Origin: Pseudomonadota bacterium
Lineage (GTDB): Bacteria > Pseudomonadota > Gammaproteobacteria > Burkholderiales > Sulfuricellaceae
Direction of reading: 5' to 3'
DNA length: 38,603 bases
Assembly (NCBI GenBank): GCA_021801705.1
Contig: JAJYXP010000037.1
Span: 1 to 38,603 of the forward strand
Shown one piece after another: positions 31,648 through 38,603 of the stretch; the first letter of the stretch is position 1, and each line of letters starts with the position of its first letter. Position numbers and translations under genes: made by a program. The notes beneath the pieces were generated by a model. It did not search any database and had not been told where the DNA came from. It saw only the letters and a program-made list of their open reading frames with translations.

Positions 31648-31950
31648 ATGTTGAAGAAACTTTTTTGCGTCGCCCTCTTGTCGTTCACGATAAACGCCCA
31701 TGCCGGCAGGATCTTGCCGCAGAATGTGCAAGCCGGGCAGATCCGCGGACACGTCTACCCGGAAGTGAATATCGGCGGTAAGGTTTACCGGCTGGCGCCT
31801 GGCGTGCGCATTTACGATACCTTCAACCGCATCATTATTCCCACCTCGTTACCGCAGGGCGGCAGGGTGTTCTACCAACTCGATACCAGTGGAGCACTGA
31901 TCCAGATGTGGCTGCCTACCACGGATGAAGAAGCGGGGATGAACCGTTAG
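31648..31950 (+). CDS. Small secreted protein of unknown function
   Basis: The protein has 100 residues. [20 protein letters not shown] is a clear signal peptide. The mature part is a small beta-rich domain with [38 protein letters not shown] and [17 protein letters not shown]. There are no cysteines in the mature chain. I do not recognise a named family, but the conserved-looking position just before miaB (11-base gap) suggests co-transcription. No Shine-Dalgarno is visible before the ATG. An earlier in-frame start at 31570 would destroy the signal peptide. Confidence 0.7.
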   Translation: MLKKLFCVALLSFTINAHAGRILPQNVQAGQIRGHVYPEVNIGGKVYRLAPGVRIYDTFNRIIIPTSLPQGGRVFYQLDTSGALIQMWLPTTDEEAGMNR

Positions 31951-31961
31951 GTTATAACTGC

Positions 31962-33311
31962 GTGGCAAAAAAGCTTTTCATCAAAACTTTTGGCTGCCAG
32001 ATGAACGAGTACGACTCGGCGAAGATGGCGGACGTGCTCAATGCCGCTCAAGGCATGGAAATCACGCAGCACGCCGAGGAGGCGGATGTCATCCTGCTCA
32101 ATACCTGCTCGGTGCGGGAAAGGGCGCAGGAGAAGGTATTTCACCAGTTGGGCCGGTGGCGGTCTCTGAAGCAGCATAATCCCGATCTGCTTATTGCCGT
32201 CGGCGGTTGCGTGGCAAGCCAGGAGGGCGGCGCCATCGTCAGCCGCGCGCCCTACGTGGATCTGGTGTTCGGCCCGCAAACCCTGCACCGCCTGCCGCAG
32301 ATGATCGATGCCCGGCGCAATAGCGGCAAGTCCCAGGTGGATGTGTCTTTTCCTGAAATCGAAAAATTCGACCATCTGCCGGCGGCAAAGGTGGATGGCG
32401 CGACCGCATTTGTTTCTGTGACGGAGGGCTGCGGCAAATACTGTACCTACTGCATCGTGCCCTATACGCGGGGCGACGAAGTGTCCCGCCCGTTCGACGA
32501 CGTCATCGCCGAGGTGGCGCACCTCGCCGGGCAGGGCGTGAAGGAAGTGACTTTGCTTGGGCAGAACGTCAATGCTTACCGCGGCGCCATGCACGACACC
32601 CCGGGGGCTGCAAGCGGAGAAACCGCCGATCTGGCTGAGCTGCTGCATTACCTGGCCGAGGTGCCCGGCATCGAGCGGCTGCGTTTCACTACCTCCCATC
32701 CGGTCGAATTTTCCCAGCGCATGATCGATGTTTATGCCGAAGTGCCCAAGCTCGCCAGCGGCCTTCACCTGCCGGTTCAGGCCGGTTCCGACCGGGTGCT
32801 GGCGGCGATGAAGCGCGGTTACACCGCCCTCGAATACAAGTCCCTGGTGCGTCGCTTGCGCGCGGTGCGTCCGGATATTTCGATTTCCTCGGATTTCATC
32901 GTCGGCTTCCCCGGTGAAACCGACGCCGATTTCGAGGCCACCATGAAACTGATCGAGGACGTCGGCTTCGATGCCGGCTACAGTTTCATTTACAGCCGGC
33001 GCCCCGGCACACCGGCGGCGGAACTGGCCGATGACACGCCGCTCGAAGTGAAGCAGGCGCGGCTGCGCCGGTTGCAGCAAAAAATCGATGAGCAGGAACA
33101 GGCCGTCAACCGGAAAATGGTCGGTTCGGTGCAGCGCATCCTGGTGGAAGGCGTTTCCAAAAAGGACAGCGGCGAATTGATGGGGCGCACCGACAACAAC
33201 CGGGTGACCAATTTCAAGGCCAATCCGCGCCTCATCGGGCAGTTCGTCAACGTCACCATCACCGCTGTTTCGACCCATACTTTGCGCGGCGAGATCGTCG
33301 TGCTCGAATAA
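31962..33311 (+). CDS. miaB: tRNA-2-methylthio-N6-dimethylallyladenosine synthase MiaB
   Basis: The protein has 449 residues. The N-terminal UPF0004 domain has cluster cysteines C12 ([10 protein letters not shown]), C49 (NTCSVRE) and C83 (GGCVASQ). The radical-SAM domain has C157, C161 and C164 in [10 protein letters not shown]-terminal TRAM domain ends near residue 449. It adds a methylthio group to i6A37 of tRNAs reading U-initial codons. The start is GTG at 31962. It heads the conserved miaB-phoH-ybeY-corC cluster, with phoH starting 25 bases after the stop. Confidence 0.97.
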   Translation: MAKKLFIKTFGCQMNEYDSAKMADVLNAAQGMEITQHAEEADVILLNTCSVRERAQEKVFHQLGRWRSLKQHNPDLLIAVGGCVASQEGGAIVSRAPYVDLVFGPQTLHRLPQMIDARRNSGKSQVDVSFPEIEKFDHLPAAKVDGATAFVSVTEGCGKYCTYCIVPYTRGDEVSRPFDDVIAEVAHLAGQGVKEVTLLGQNVNAYRGAMHDTPGAASGETADLAELLHYLAEVPGIERLRFTTSHPVEFSQRMIDVYAEVPKLASGLHLPVQAGSDRVLAAMKRGYTALEYKSLVRRLRAVRPDISISSDFIVGFPGETDADFEATMKLIEDVGFDAGYSFIYSRRPGTPAAELADDTPLEVKQARLRRLQQKIDEQEQAVNRKMVGSVQRILVEGVSKKDSGELMGRTDNNRVTNFKANPRLIGQFVNVTITAVSTHTLRGEIVVLE

Positions 33312-33336
33312 GGCCTGCCCCTTGAAATCGCAACCC

Positions 33337-34278
33337 ATGGAAATCAGCTTCACGCCGGTGGACAACCTCCGCCTTGCCAACCTGTGCGGTGCGCTGGACG
33401 AAAATCTGAAACAGATTTCAATCGCTCTCGATGTGACTATTTCCCGCCGCGGCGAGCATTTTTCCGTACACGGGGCGTTGCTCCCCTCGCGCCTGGCCGT
33501 GGATGCCCTGAAGCATTTTTACGAGCGCGCCCGCACCCATCTTTCCGTCGATGATGTCCAGCTCGGCCTGATCGAGATCGCCAACAGCAGCCCCGAGACA
33601 CGGGAAGGCGGCGCCATGCCGGTGCTGATGACGCGCAAGAGCGATCTGCATGGCCGCACCCCGCGCCAGAACGAGTATCTGTGCAAGATCCAGGAGCACG
33701 ATATCACTTTCGGCATCGGCCCGGCCGGTACCGGCAAGACCTATCTCGCGGTGGCAAGCGCAGTGGATGCGCTGGAGCGGGACCTGGTCAAGCGCATCGT
33801 GCTGGTGCGCCCGGCGGTGGAGGCGGGCGAGCGGCTCGGTTTCCTGCCCGGCGATCTGGCGCAGAAGGTCGACCCTTACCTGCGGCCCTTGTACGACGCG
33901 CTCTACGATCTGATGGGTTTCGAGAAAGTGGGCAAGCTGTTCGAGCGCGGCGCGATAGAAATCGCGCCGCTTGCCTACATGCGTGGCCGCACCCTCAACC
34001 ACTCTTTCATTATTCTGGATGAGGCGCAGAACACGACGCCCGAGCAGATGAAGATGTTCCTCACCCGTATCGGCTTTGGCGCCAAAGCCGTGATCACCGG
34101 CGACGTCACTCAGGTTGATCTTGCGCGCGGCCAGAAAAGCGGCCTGGTGGAGGCGCGCCAGGTGCTGGAAAAGGTGAGCGGCATCGCCTTTCTTTTCTTC
34201 CAGTCCGAGGATGTGGTGCGTCACCCGCTGGTGCAGAAAATCGTCAATGCCTATGAGCGGCATGAGAAACAGTCATGA
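33337..34278 (+). CDS. PhoH-like ATPase
   Basis: The protein has 313 residues from the ATG at 33337; a TTG at 33322 is an alternative that has AAGG upstream. It has Walker A GPAGTGKTYLA, GERLGFLPGDLAQKVDPY, the Walker B-type FIILDEAQNTTPEQMKMF and ITGDVTQVDL. PhoH-like (YbeZ) proteins are ATPases linked to RNA metabolism that associate with YbeY, which follows. The ybeY start lies 33 bases downstream, within palindromic element E. The product is full length. Confidence 0.95.
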   Translation: MEISFTPVDNLRLANLCGALDENLKQISIALDVTISRRGEHFSVHGALLPSRLAVDALKHFYERARTHLSVDDVQLGLIEIANSSPETREGGAMPVLMTRKSDLHGRTPRQNEYLCKIQEHDITFGIGPAGTGKTYLAVASAVDALERDLVKRIVLVRPAVEAGERLGFLPGDLAQKVDPYLRPLYDALYDLMGFEKVGKLFERGAIEIAPLAYMRGRTLNHSFIILDEAQNTTPEQMKMFLTRIGFGAKAVITGDVTQVDLARGQKSGLVEARQVLEKVSGIAFLFFQSEDVVRHPLVQKIVNAYERHEKQS

Positions 34279-34280
34279 GT

Positions 34281-34366
34281 TCAAAGTGCTGAGTCCTGAG
34301 TAAAAAACACCATGCCAAAAATGAATGCCTTTCAACCAGGAACTCAGGACTCAGGACTCAGGACTC
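34281..34366. repeat. Palindromic element E (ACTCAGG iterons) across the ybeY start
   Basis: GAGTCCTGAGT (34291-34301) pairs with ACTCAGGACTC (34342-34352). The right arm continues with two further seven-base ACTCAGG units to 34366. The ybeY ATG at 34312 lies in the loop and the right arm encodes residues 11-19. Confidence 0.85.
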
Positions 34367-34818
34367 GTAAACTGAGTCTTTCAGTGCAGTATGCCGTGAA
34401 ACCCGAGGAGGCGCCGACCCGTGCCCGGTTCCGCAGATGGGTGGCGGCGGCGCTGCGCAAGGATGCGGAGATCACGCTGCGCCTGGTCGGTGAAGAGGAG
34501 GGGCGGACGCTCAACCGCGACTACCGCGGCAAGGACTACGCAACCAATGTGCTAACATTTGTGTACGACGACGATTTTCCCGGCGGGAACTTGCCGCTGA
34601 CTGGCGATATCGTGATCTGCGCGCCCGTGGTCGCCCGCGAGGCTGCGCAGCAGGGAAAGAGCGTCGAAGCGCACTATGCGCACCTGACCGTGCACGGCGT
34701 GCTGCACCTGCAGGGCTACGATCACGAAGCCGACGAAGATGCGCGGATAATGGAAACGCTGGAAACTCAAATTGTCACAAAACTGGGCTACGCTGACCCG
34801 TACCGGTGTGACGCGTGA
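34312..34818 (+). CDS. ybeY: Endoribonuclease YbeY
   Basis: The protein has 168 residues as read. The metal-binding motif [11 protein letters not shown] supplies H128, H132 and H138, and [16 protein letters not shown] is typical. It is a zinc endoribonuclease needed for 16S 3'-end maturation and 70S quality control. The native N-terminus in relatives corresponds to about KLSLSVQY (residue 20). The first 19 residues here come from the repeat: the ATGs at 34312 and 34321 lie in the hairpin loop and the arm encodes TQDSGLRTR. The only other in-frame candidate is a GTG at 34387, which would remove conserved residues. No Shine-Dalgarno is seen. Confidence 0.92.
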   Translation: MPKMNAFQPGTQDSGLRTRKLSLSVQYAVKPEEAPTRARFRRWVAAALRKDAEITLRLVGEEEGRTLNRDYRGKDYATNVLTFVYDDDFPGGNLPLTGDIVICAPVVAREAAQQGKSVEAHYAHLTVHGVLHLQGYDHEADEDARIMETLETQIVTKLGYADPYRCDA

Positions 34819-34867
34819 TGAGCAATGGGTGATGGGTATGATCGACTACCCATCACCCATTTCCCAT
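34816..34867. repeat. Palindromic element F (GGGTGAT iterons) before corC
   Basis: AATGGGTGATGGGTA (34824-34838) pairs perfectly with TACCCATCACCCATT (34847-34861) around an eight-base loop. Outer GTGATGAG and CCCATTACCC sequences extend it partly. It begins at the ybeY stop and ends 17 bases before the corC ATG. Confidence 0.88.
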
Positions 34868-34884
34868 TACCCTTTACCAGAATC

Positions 34885-35727
34885 ATGAATGACGAACCTG
34901 CGAAACCGAGTTGGCTTGAACGCCTGGGTATGCTCTTGCTGCGCGAGCCGGAAGACCGCGAACAGTTGATCGCCCTGCTGCATTCCGCTTACGAGCGCAA
35001 CCTGCTGGATGCGGATGCGCTTGCCATGATCGAGGGCGTGTTCCAGGTTTCCGAAATGCAGGTGCGCGACGTCATGATCCCGCGTGCCCAGATGGACGTG
35101 GTGGACATCGGCGACCCGCCGGAAAAATTCATCCCCTTCGTGATCGAGACCGCCCACTCGCGCTTTCCCGTGATCGACAAGGACAAGGACAATGTCATCG
35201 GCATCCTGCTGGCGAAAGACCTGTTGCGCTACTATGCCGGCGAGGAGTTCAACGTGCGCGAGATGCTGCGTCCCGCGGTATTCATCCCGGAAGCGAAGCG
35301 GCTTAACGTGCTGCTCAAGGAATTCCGCAGCAACCGCAATCACATCGCCATCGTGGTGGACGAATACGGCGGTGTGGCCGGTATTGTGACCATCGAGGAT
35401 GTGCTGGAGCAAATCGTCGGCGAGATCGAGGACGAATACGATTACGACGAGCAGGAAGACAATATCATCCGCGTGCCGGACGGACGTTTCCGCGTCAAGG
35501 CGCAGGCCGAGATCGCCGATTTCAACGAAGTGATGGGCACCCAATTCAGCGACGAGGATTACGATACCGTCGGCGGTTTGGTGGTCAGCAAATTCGGGCA
35601 TATGCCAAAACGCGGCCAGCAGGTGACTTTCAACGGTCTCAAATTCAGCGTGCTGCGTGCCGACAGCCGCCGTCTTTATTCCATGATGGTGGAAAAAACG
35701 GCGGCAGGGGACGCTGTCTCCGAATAA
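34885..35727 (+). CDS. corC: CorC/HlyC family CBS-domain protein
   Basis: The protein has 280 residues from the ATG at 34885 ([15 protein letters not shown]). A longer frame from an ATG at 34825 is made of the repeat arm and is unlikely to be native. Two CBS domains ([16 protein letters not shown] to [10 protein letters not shown], and the [20 protein letters not shown] region) are followed by the CorC_HlyC transporter-associated domain ([35 protein letters not shown]). It is cytoplasmic and implicated in Mg/Co efflux. In many Proteobacteria lnt follows, but here a convergent DUF4202 gene does. No Shine-Dalgarno is visible. Confidence 0.92.
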   Translation: MNDEPAKPSWLERLGMLLLREPEDREQLIALLHSAYERNLLDADALAMIEGVFQVSEMQVRDVMIPRAQMDVVDIGDPPEKFIPFVIETAHSRFPVIDKDKDNVIGILLAKDLLRYYAGEEFNVREMLRPAVFIPEAKRLNVLLKEFRSNRNHIAIVVDEYGGVAGIVTIEDVLEQIVGEIEDEYDYDEQEDNIIRVPDGRFRVKAQAEIADFNEVMGTQFSDEDYDTVGGLVVSKFGHMPKRGQQVTFNGLKFSVLRADSRRLYSMMVEKTAAGDAVSE

Positions 35728-35749
35728 TAAATCCGGAAGGGGCGGTCTG

Positions 35750-36355
35750 TCAGGCCGGAGCCAGCGCCTTTTTTACCGTCTCGAGCAAGTCCGCAGGCCA
35801 GAGCGGCGCGAGCTTCAGCGCTTCTTCGTGTCCGCGTTCAGACATTTTTCTCCAGGTCTTGCGCACGATGCCGATCAGCTTCGGCTCGCTGTAGTGCGGG
35901 GCGAAGGGAACGAAATAATACCGCAGGAAAACCAGGCAGATCACGTCTTCCAGAACCTGCCCCTCATCCGGGATCAACTTGATGCGATCCTTCAGCAGCA
36001 AGGTTCTGACCCGTTCGATGGTCGCATCGTCGTAGCCGACTTCGCGCATGATTGCGGCAGTGGTGTCGCCGTGGAATTTCGCCAGGGTGATGCGCCACTG
36101 GTCGTAGCCTTTGCGGTCCATCGGATAACGCTCTCGCGGGATGGCCCAGCGGCGGATATGCTGGGCGTGCGCGGCGATCTTCAGCGCTTCGGAAGCGCTA
36201 GGGTCGTACTTGTCCAGCCAGGCTGTCATGCGCTGCGCATACAGTATTTCCTTGGCGTATTCCTTACCCTCGAACACCTCCTTGTTGGGATCTTCCGCGT
36301 TGGCGGCGTCGATACGGGCAATCGCATTGTTGAAGCGGTCGGTTACGGTCGTCAT
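35750..36355 (-). CDS. DUF4202 family protein
   Basis: The protein has 201 residues. The N-terminus RFNNAIARIDAANAEDPN, the helix ALKIAAHAQHIRRWAIPRERYPMDRKGYDQWR and VLEDVICLVFLRYYFVPF match the DUF4202 family. The paired histidines in AAHAQHIRRW and the aspartate in EDVICL suggest a helical HD-like metal site, but no reaction is established. The length is normal for the family. It faces corC with a 22-base gap. A weak promoter (TTGTTA-N18-TATACC on the minus strand, 36390-36419) lies upstream. Confidence 0.85.
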   Translation of the reverse strand: MTTVTDRFNNAIARIDAANAEDPNKEVFEGKEYAKEILYAQRMTAWLDKYDPSASEALKIAAHAQHIRRWAIPRERYPMDRKGYDQWRITLAKFHGDTTAAIMREVGYDDATIERVRTLLLKDRIKLIPDEGQVLEDVICLVFLRYYFVPFAPHYSEPKLIGIVRKTWRKMSERGHEEALKLAPLWPADLLETVKKALAPA

Positions 36356-36684
36356 GGTGTCTCGCTAAAGTGAAAGTCAGGCCGGTTATGGTATACAGGG
36401 CGTTGATTTTTGTTAACAAGTAATTTTTATGCTGCAAATGGATCGGGACGAAAAAACTGCGGCCGACTTCCTTCAGCCTCAACAGGCTTCCAGGCGGGAC
36501 GTTCATTCTTGACGGGGTGTGATCATGGATCATAGACTTGGCTAAATATATAAAGATCCCTTCTCGTCTCCTGATCGCCCAAGCCAGTGCGGAAGATATG
36601 CAGGCTGGTCAGCGCGGATCGGGCGTTTTCAGACTATCCGGCCAAGCTGGTTCCGGTAGCATAACCAGTGGGCAATGCCCGCCA

Positions 36685-37959
36685 ATGACTGTCACAAGCC
36701 AAACGACATTTCAAGCCACAATTTCCGCATCCATTGCCGACGAAGCCGCACGTTGCGTCGCCTGCGGCCTGTGCCTGCCGCATTGCCCGACCTATCGCAA
36801 GACCTTGAGCGAGGCGGATTCGCCGCGCGGGCGCATTGCGCTGATGCAGGGCTGGCTTGCGCGGCGTATCCCGCTGAACGAGCGATTTCTCGGCCATATC
36901 GATTTGTGTCTCGCTTGCCGGGCCTGCGAGAATGTGTGTCCGAACAATGTGGCCTATGGCAGCTTGATCGCCGGGGTGCGCGGCGAAGTCGAGAGGTTGA
37001 GGCGGCGCAGCCTGTGGCAGCGGCTGGTGCGCAACGGTCTGGTGGATGGCGTAATCACCAAACCGGCGATGTTGCGCCTGGCGGGCGGCGCCGTGCGGAT
37101 CTGGCAGATGTCCGGGTTGCAGGCGCTGGCGCGCAAGTCGAAATGGGCGAAACAGTCCGCCCCGGCGCGCGCGGCGGCGCATCTGCCGCAGCTCAAGCCC
37201 CAGCCGGCCTGGCGTACTGTCTATCCGGCAGAAGGCCTGGTGCGCGGCGAGGTGGGGCTGTTTCTCGGCTGCGTGGCCCGCGCGGCGGACAGCGAAACCC
37301 TGAGGGCCTCGATCTTCGTCCTCAACCGGCTAGGCTACTCGGTGCATGTGACGCCCCGGCAGGGCTGCTGCGGTGCGCTGCACACCGGGCTGGGCGAGCC
37401 GGAAAAGGCGCGCGGCTTCGAGCGCCAGAATATCGACGCTTTTTCCGGCGCGGAACTGGACGCCGTGATCTCGACCTCGGCGGGTTGCGGTGCGGCGCTG
37501 AAGGCTTATCCCCCGAATTTTGCCGGCAAGGTGAAGGACATCAGCGAATTCCTTTCCGCCGCTCAAGGCTGGGAAGCGACGAGAATCGCGCCGCTGCCGG
37601 AAAAGGTGGCGGTGCACGAACCCTGTCTGATGCGCAATGTCCTGCATTGCCAGGACGCGCCTTATGCGCTGCTGCGCCGCATCCCCGGCGCAACCGTCGA
37701 GCCCCTGGCGGGAAACGGTCAGTGCTGCGGCGCGGCGGGAACCTATTTTCTCACCCAGCCGGATATGGCGGGAGCCCTGCTTGCTGATAAAATGGAGGCA
37801 GTCAGGGCGAGCGGGGCAAAATATCTCGCCACCTCCAATATCGGCTGCGCGATTCACTTGGTCTCGGGTCTGCGCGAGTCGGGCGTGGTAATTGAAGCGC
37901 TGCATCCGGTCACATTGATCGCGCGCCAGATGGGATTTGATGATGACAAAATTAGATGA
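36685..37959 (+). CDS. GlcF-like two-[4Fe-4S] CCG-domain oxidoreductase subunit
   Basis: The protein has 424 residues from the ATG at 36685. The open frame extends to a TTG at 36538, but those residues look non-conserved. It has two ferredoxin motifs, [17 protein letters not shown] and [18 protein letters not shown], then two cysteine-rich CCG domains, with [16 protein letters not shown] and [16 protein letters not shown]. This is the layout of the glycolate oxidase Fe-S subunit GlcF and related LutA/HdrD-like proteins. No GlcD/GlcE flavin partner is nearby, so the substrate is open. It overlaps coq7 by 20 bases, which suggests delivery of electrons toward quinone, or simple coupling. Confidence 0.82.
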   Translation: MTVTSQTTFQATISASIADEAARCVACGLCLPHCPTYRKTLSEADSPRGRIALMQGWLARRIPLNERFLGHIDLCLACRACENVCPNNVAYGSLIAGVRGEVERLRRRSLWQRLVRNGLVDGVITKPAMLRLAGGAVRIWQMSGLQALARKSKWAKQSAPARAAAHLPQLKPQPAWRTVYPAEGLVRGEVGLFLGCVARAADSETLRASIFVLNRLGYSVHVTPRQGCCGALHTGLGEPEKARGFERQNIDAFSGAELDAVISTSAGCGAALKAYPPNFAGKVKDISEFLSAAQGWEATRIAPLPEKVAVHEPCLMRNVLHCQDAPYALLRRIPGATVEPLAGNGQCCGAAGTYFLTQPDMAGALLADKMEAVRASGAKYLATSNIGCAIHLVSGLRESGVVIEALHPVTLIARQMGFDDDKIR

Positions 37960-38569
37960 ATGGATCGTGGAATTCGACAAGGGTTTGCGCACGCTGTTCG
38001 CGCCGGCGCGAACAACTCGCCCGCTGCCGGGCAGAAGCCTCGCCGAGGCGGAGATGGGCGCTGAGGAAAAGCGCCTGGCGGCGGCGCTGATGCGCGTGAA
38101 CCACAGCGGCGAAGTCTGTGCGCAGGCTCTGTACCAGGGGCAGGCGCTGACGGCGCGCCAGCCGGAAATCCGCCATGCGCTGAAAGAAGCGTCCGACGAG
38201 GAAACCGAGCACCTGAACTGGTGCGAAAGCCGTATCAGCGAGCTGGATGGTCGGAAAAGCCTGCTCAACCCCGCCTGGTATGCCGGGTCTCTGGCGCTCG
38301 GCGCGCTGGCCGGCGCGATAGGAGATAAATGGAGCCTGGGCTTCCTGGCCGAAACCGAGCGCCAGGTGGTGCAGCATCTGGATGGCCACTTGCAGCGTCT
38401 GCCCGCCCAGGACGAAAAGAGCCGTGCGATCATCGGGCAGATGAAAGAGGATGAGGCCAAACATGCCACCACGGCGCTGGAGCAAGGCGCCGCGGAGCTG
38501 CCCGCGCCGGTGAAGCTGGCGATGAAGCTGTCCGCCAAGGTGATGACGCGGACGGCTTATTGGGTTTGA
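37940..38569 (+). CDS. coq7: Demethoxyubiquinone hydroxylase Coq7
   Basis: The protein has 209 residues. Di-iron ligands appear in two helix pairs: the first with VNHSGEV and [11 protein letters not shown], the second with [13 protein letters not shown] and [12 protein letters not shown]. The C-terminus [10 protein letters not shown] is typical of proteobacterial Coq7. It hydroxylates the ring in the penultimate step of ubiquinone synthesis at the membrane. The ATG at 37940 (or 37943) lies within the end of the preceding gene, with GGGA upstream, so translation is coupled. It is complete, ending 34 bases before the window edge. Confidence 0.95.
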   Translation: MMTKLDEWIVEFDKGLRTLFAPARTTRPLPGRSLAEAEMGAEEKRLAAALMRVNHSGEVCAQALYQGQALTARQPEIRHALKEASDEETEHLNWCESRISELDGRKSLLNPAWYAGSLALGALAGAIGDKWSLGFLAETERQVVQHLDGHLQRLPAQDEKSRAIIGQMKEDEAKHATTALEQGAAELPAPVKLAMKLSAKVMTRTAYWV

Positions 38570-38577
38570 AAATTCCA

Positions 38578-38603
38578 CCACAGAGACACAGAGGCACAGA
38601 GAA
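38578..38603. repeat. Left arm of a CACAGAGG element, cut by the window edge
   Basis: CCACAGAGACACAGAGGCAC and the following bases match the left arm of element A (13177-13200) with one change. The partner arm would lie beyond the window. Confidence 0.75.

Overview
This 38.6-kb window is an ordinary-looking chromosomal segment of a betaproteobacterium, most likely of the Nitrosomonadales type (Gallionellaceae or Sulfuricellaceae-like). The inference rests on gene order: lolB-ispE-tRNA-Gln-prs-rplY-pth-ychF, ftsY divergent from two M16 peptidases followed by rsmD-coaD-ferredoxin, and miaB-phoH-ybeY-corC are arrangements I associate with Betaproteobacteria. Base composition is high in G+C. Genus is not determinable from reading alone.

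Layout. 1-550: a leftward gene edge, ccoS (cbb3 oxidase assembly), an unlisted 26-residue membrane microprotein and a bidirectional terminator. 561-1560: rpoH, whose leader carries a near-consensus CIRCE (HrcA operator) and, further upstream, a 20-bp-period direct repeat. 1717-2512: the scar of a type I restriction-modification operon, with the 5' end of hsdM joined to the 3' end of hsdR. 2630-2743: a nested palindrome resembling a MITE. 3020-4039: a small heat shock protein and a glycine-zipper envelope protein. 4311-5890: ftsEX. 6296-10707: an HDOD histidine kinase with a REC-PAS-GGDEF-EAL partner on the opposite strand, lying between ftsE and ftsY. 10754-16010: ftsY, then divergently the paired M16 peptidases, rsmD, coaD and ferredoxin. 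16089-22668 (leftward): a Gld-type ABC exporter (ATPase, permease, GldG-like, DUF4340-like), mutM and a bacterial dynamin-like GTPase. 22784-30655: TPR lipoprotein, lolB, ispE, tRNA-Gln, prs, rplY, pth, an RsuA-family pseudouridine synthase and ychF. 30735-38569: an NrfJ-like secreted protein, elongator tRNA-Met, a small secreted unknown, miaB, phoH, ybeY, corC, DUF4202, a GlcF-like Fe-S protein and coq7.

The most unusual signal is not a gene. Six long inverted-repeat elements, built of short iterated units (CACAGAGG, CACGGATTAA, CACGAAT twice, ACTCAGG, GGGTGAT), sit on or just before the start codons of M16b, rsmD, pth, the rsuA-like gene, ybeY and corC. Two of them are read as protein: one is inserted in frame between the start codon and the signal-peptide core of M16b, and another supplies the N-terminus of YbeY. 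A seventh, partial copy closes the window. Most of these downstream genes lack a clear Shine-Dalgarno sequence, so the hairpins may have replaced or now control their initiation regions.

All functions are assigned by reading motifs in the translations. No database search was possible.
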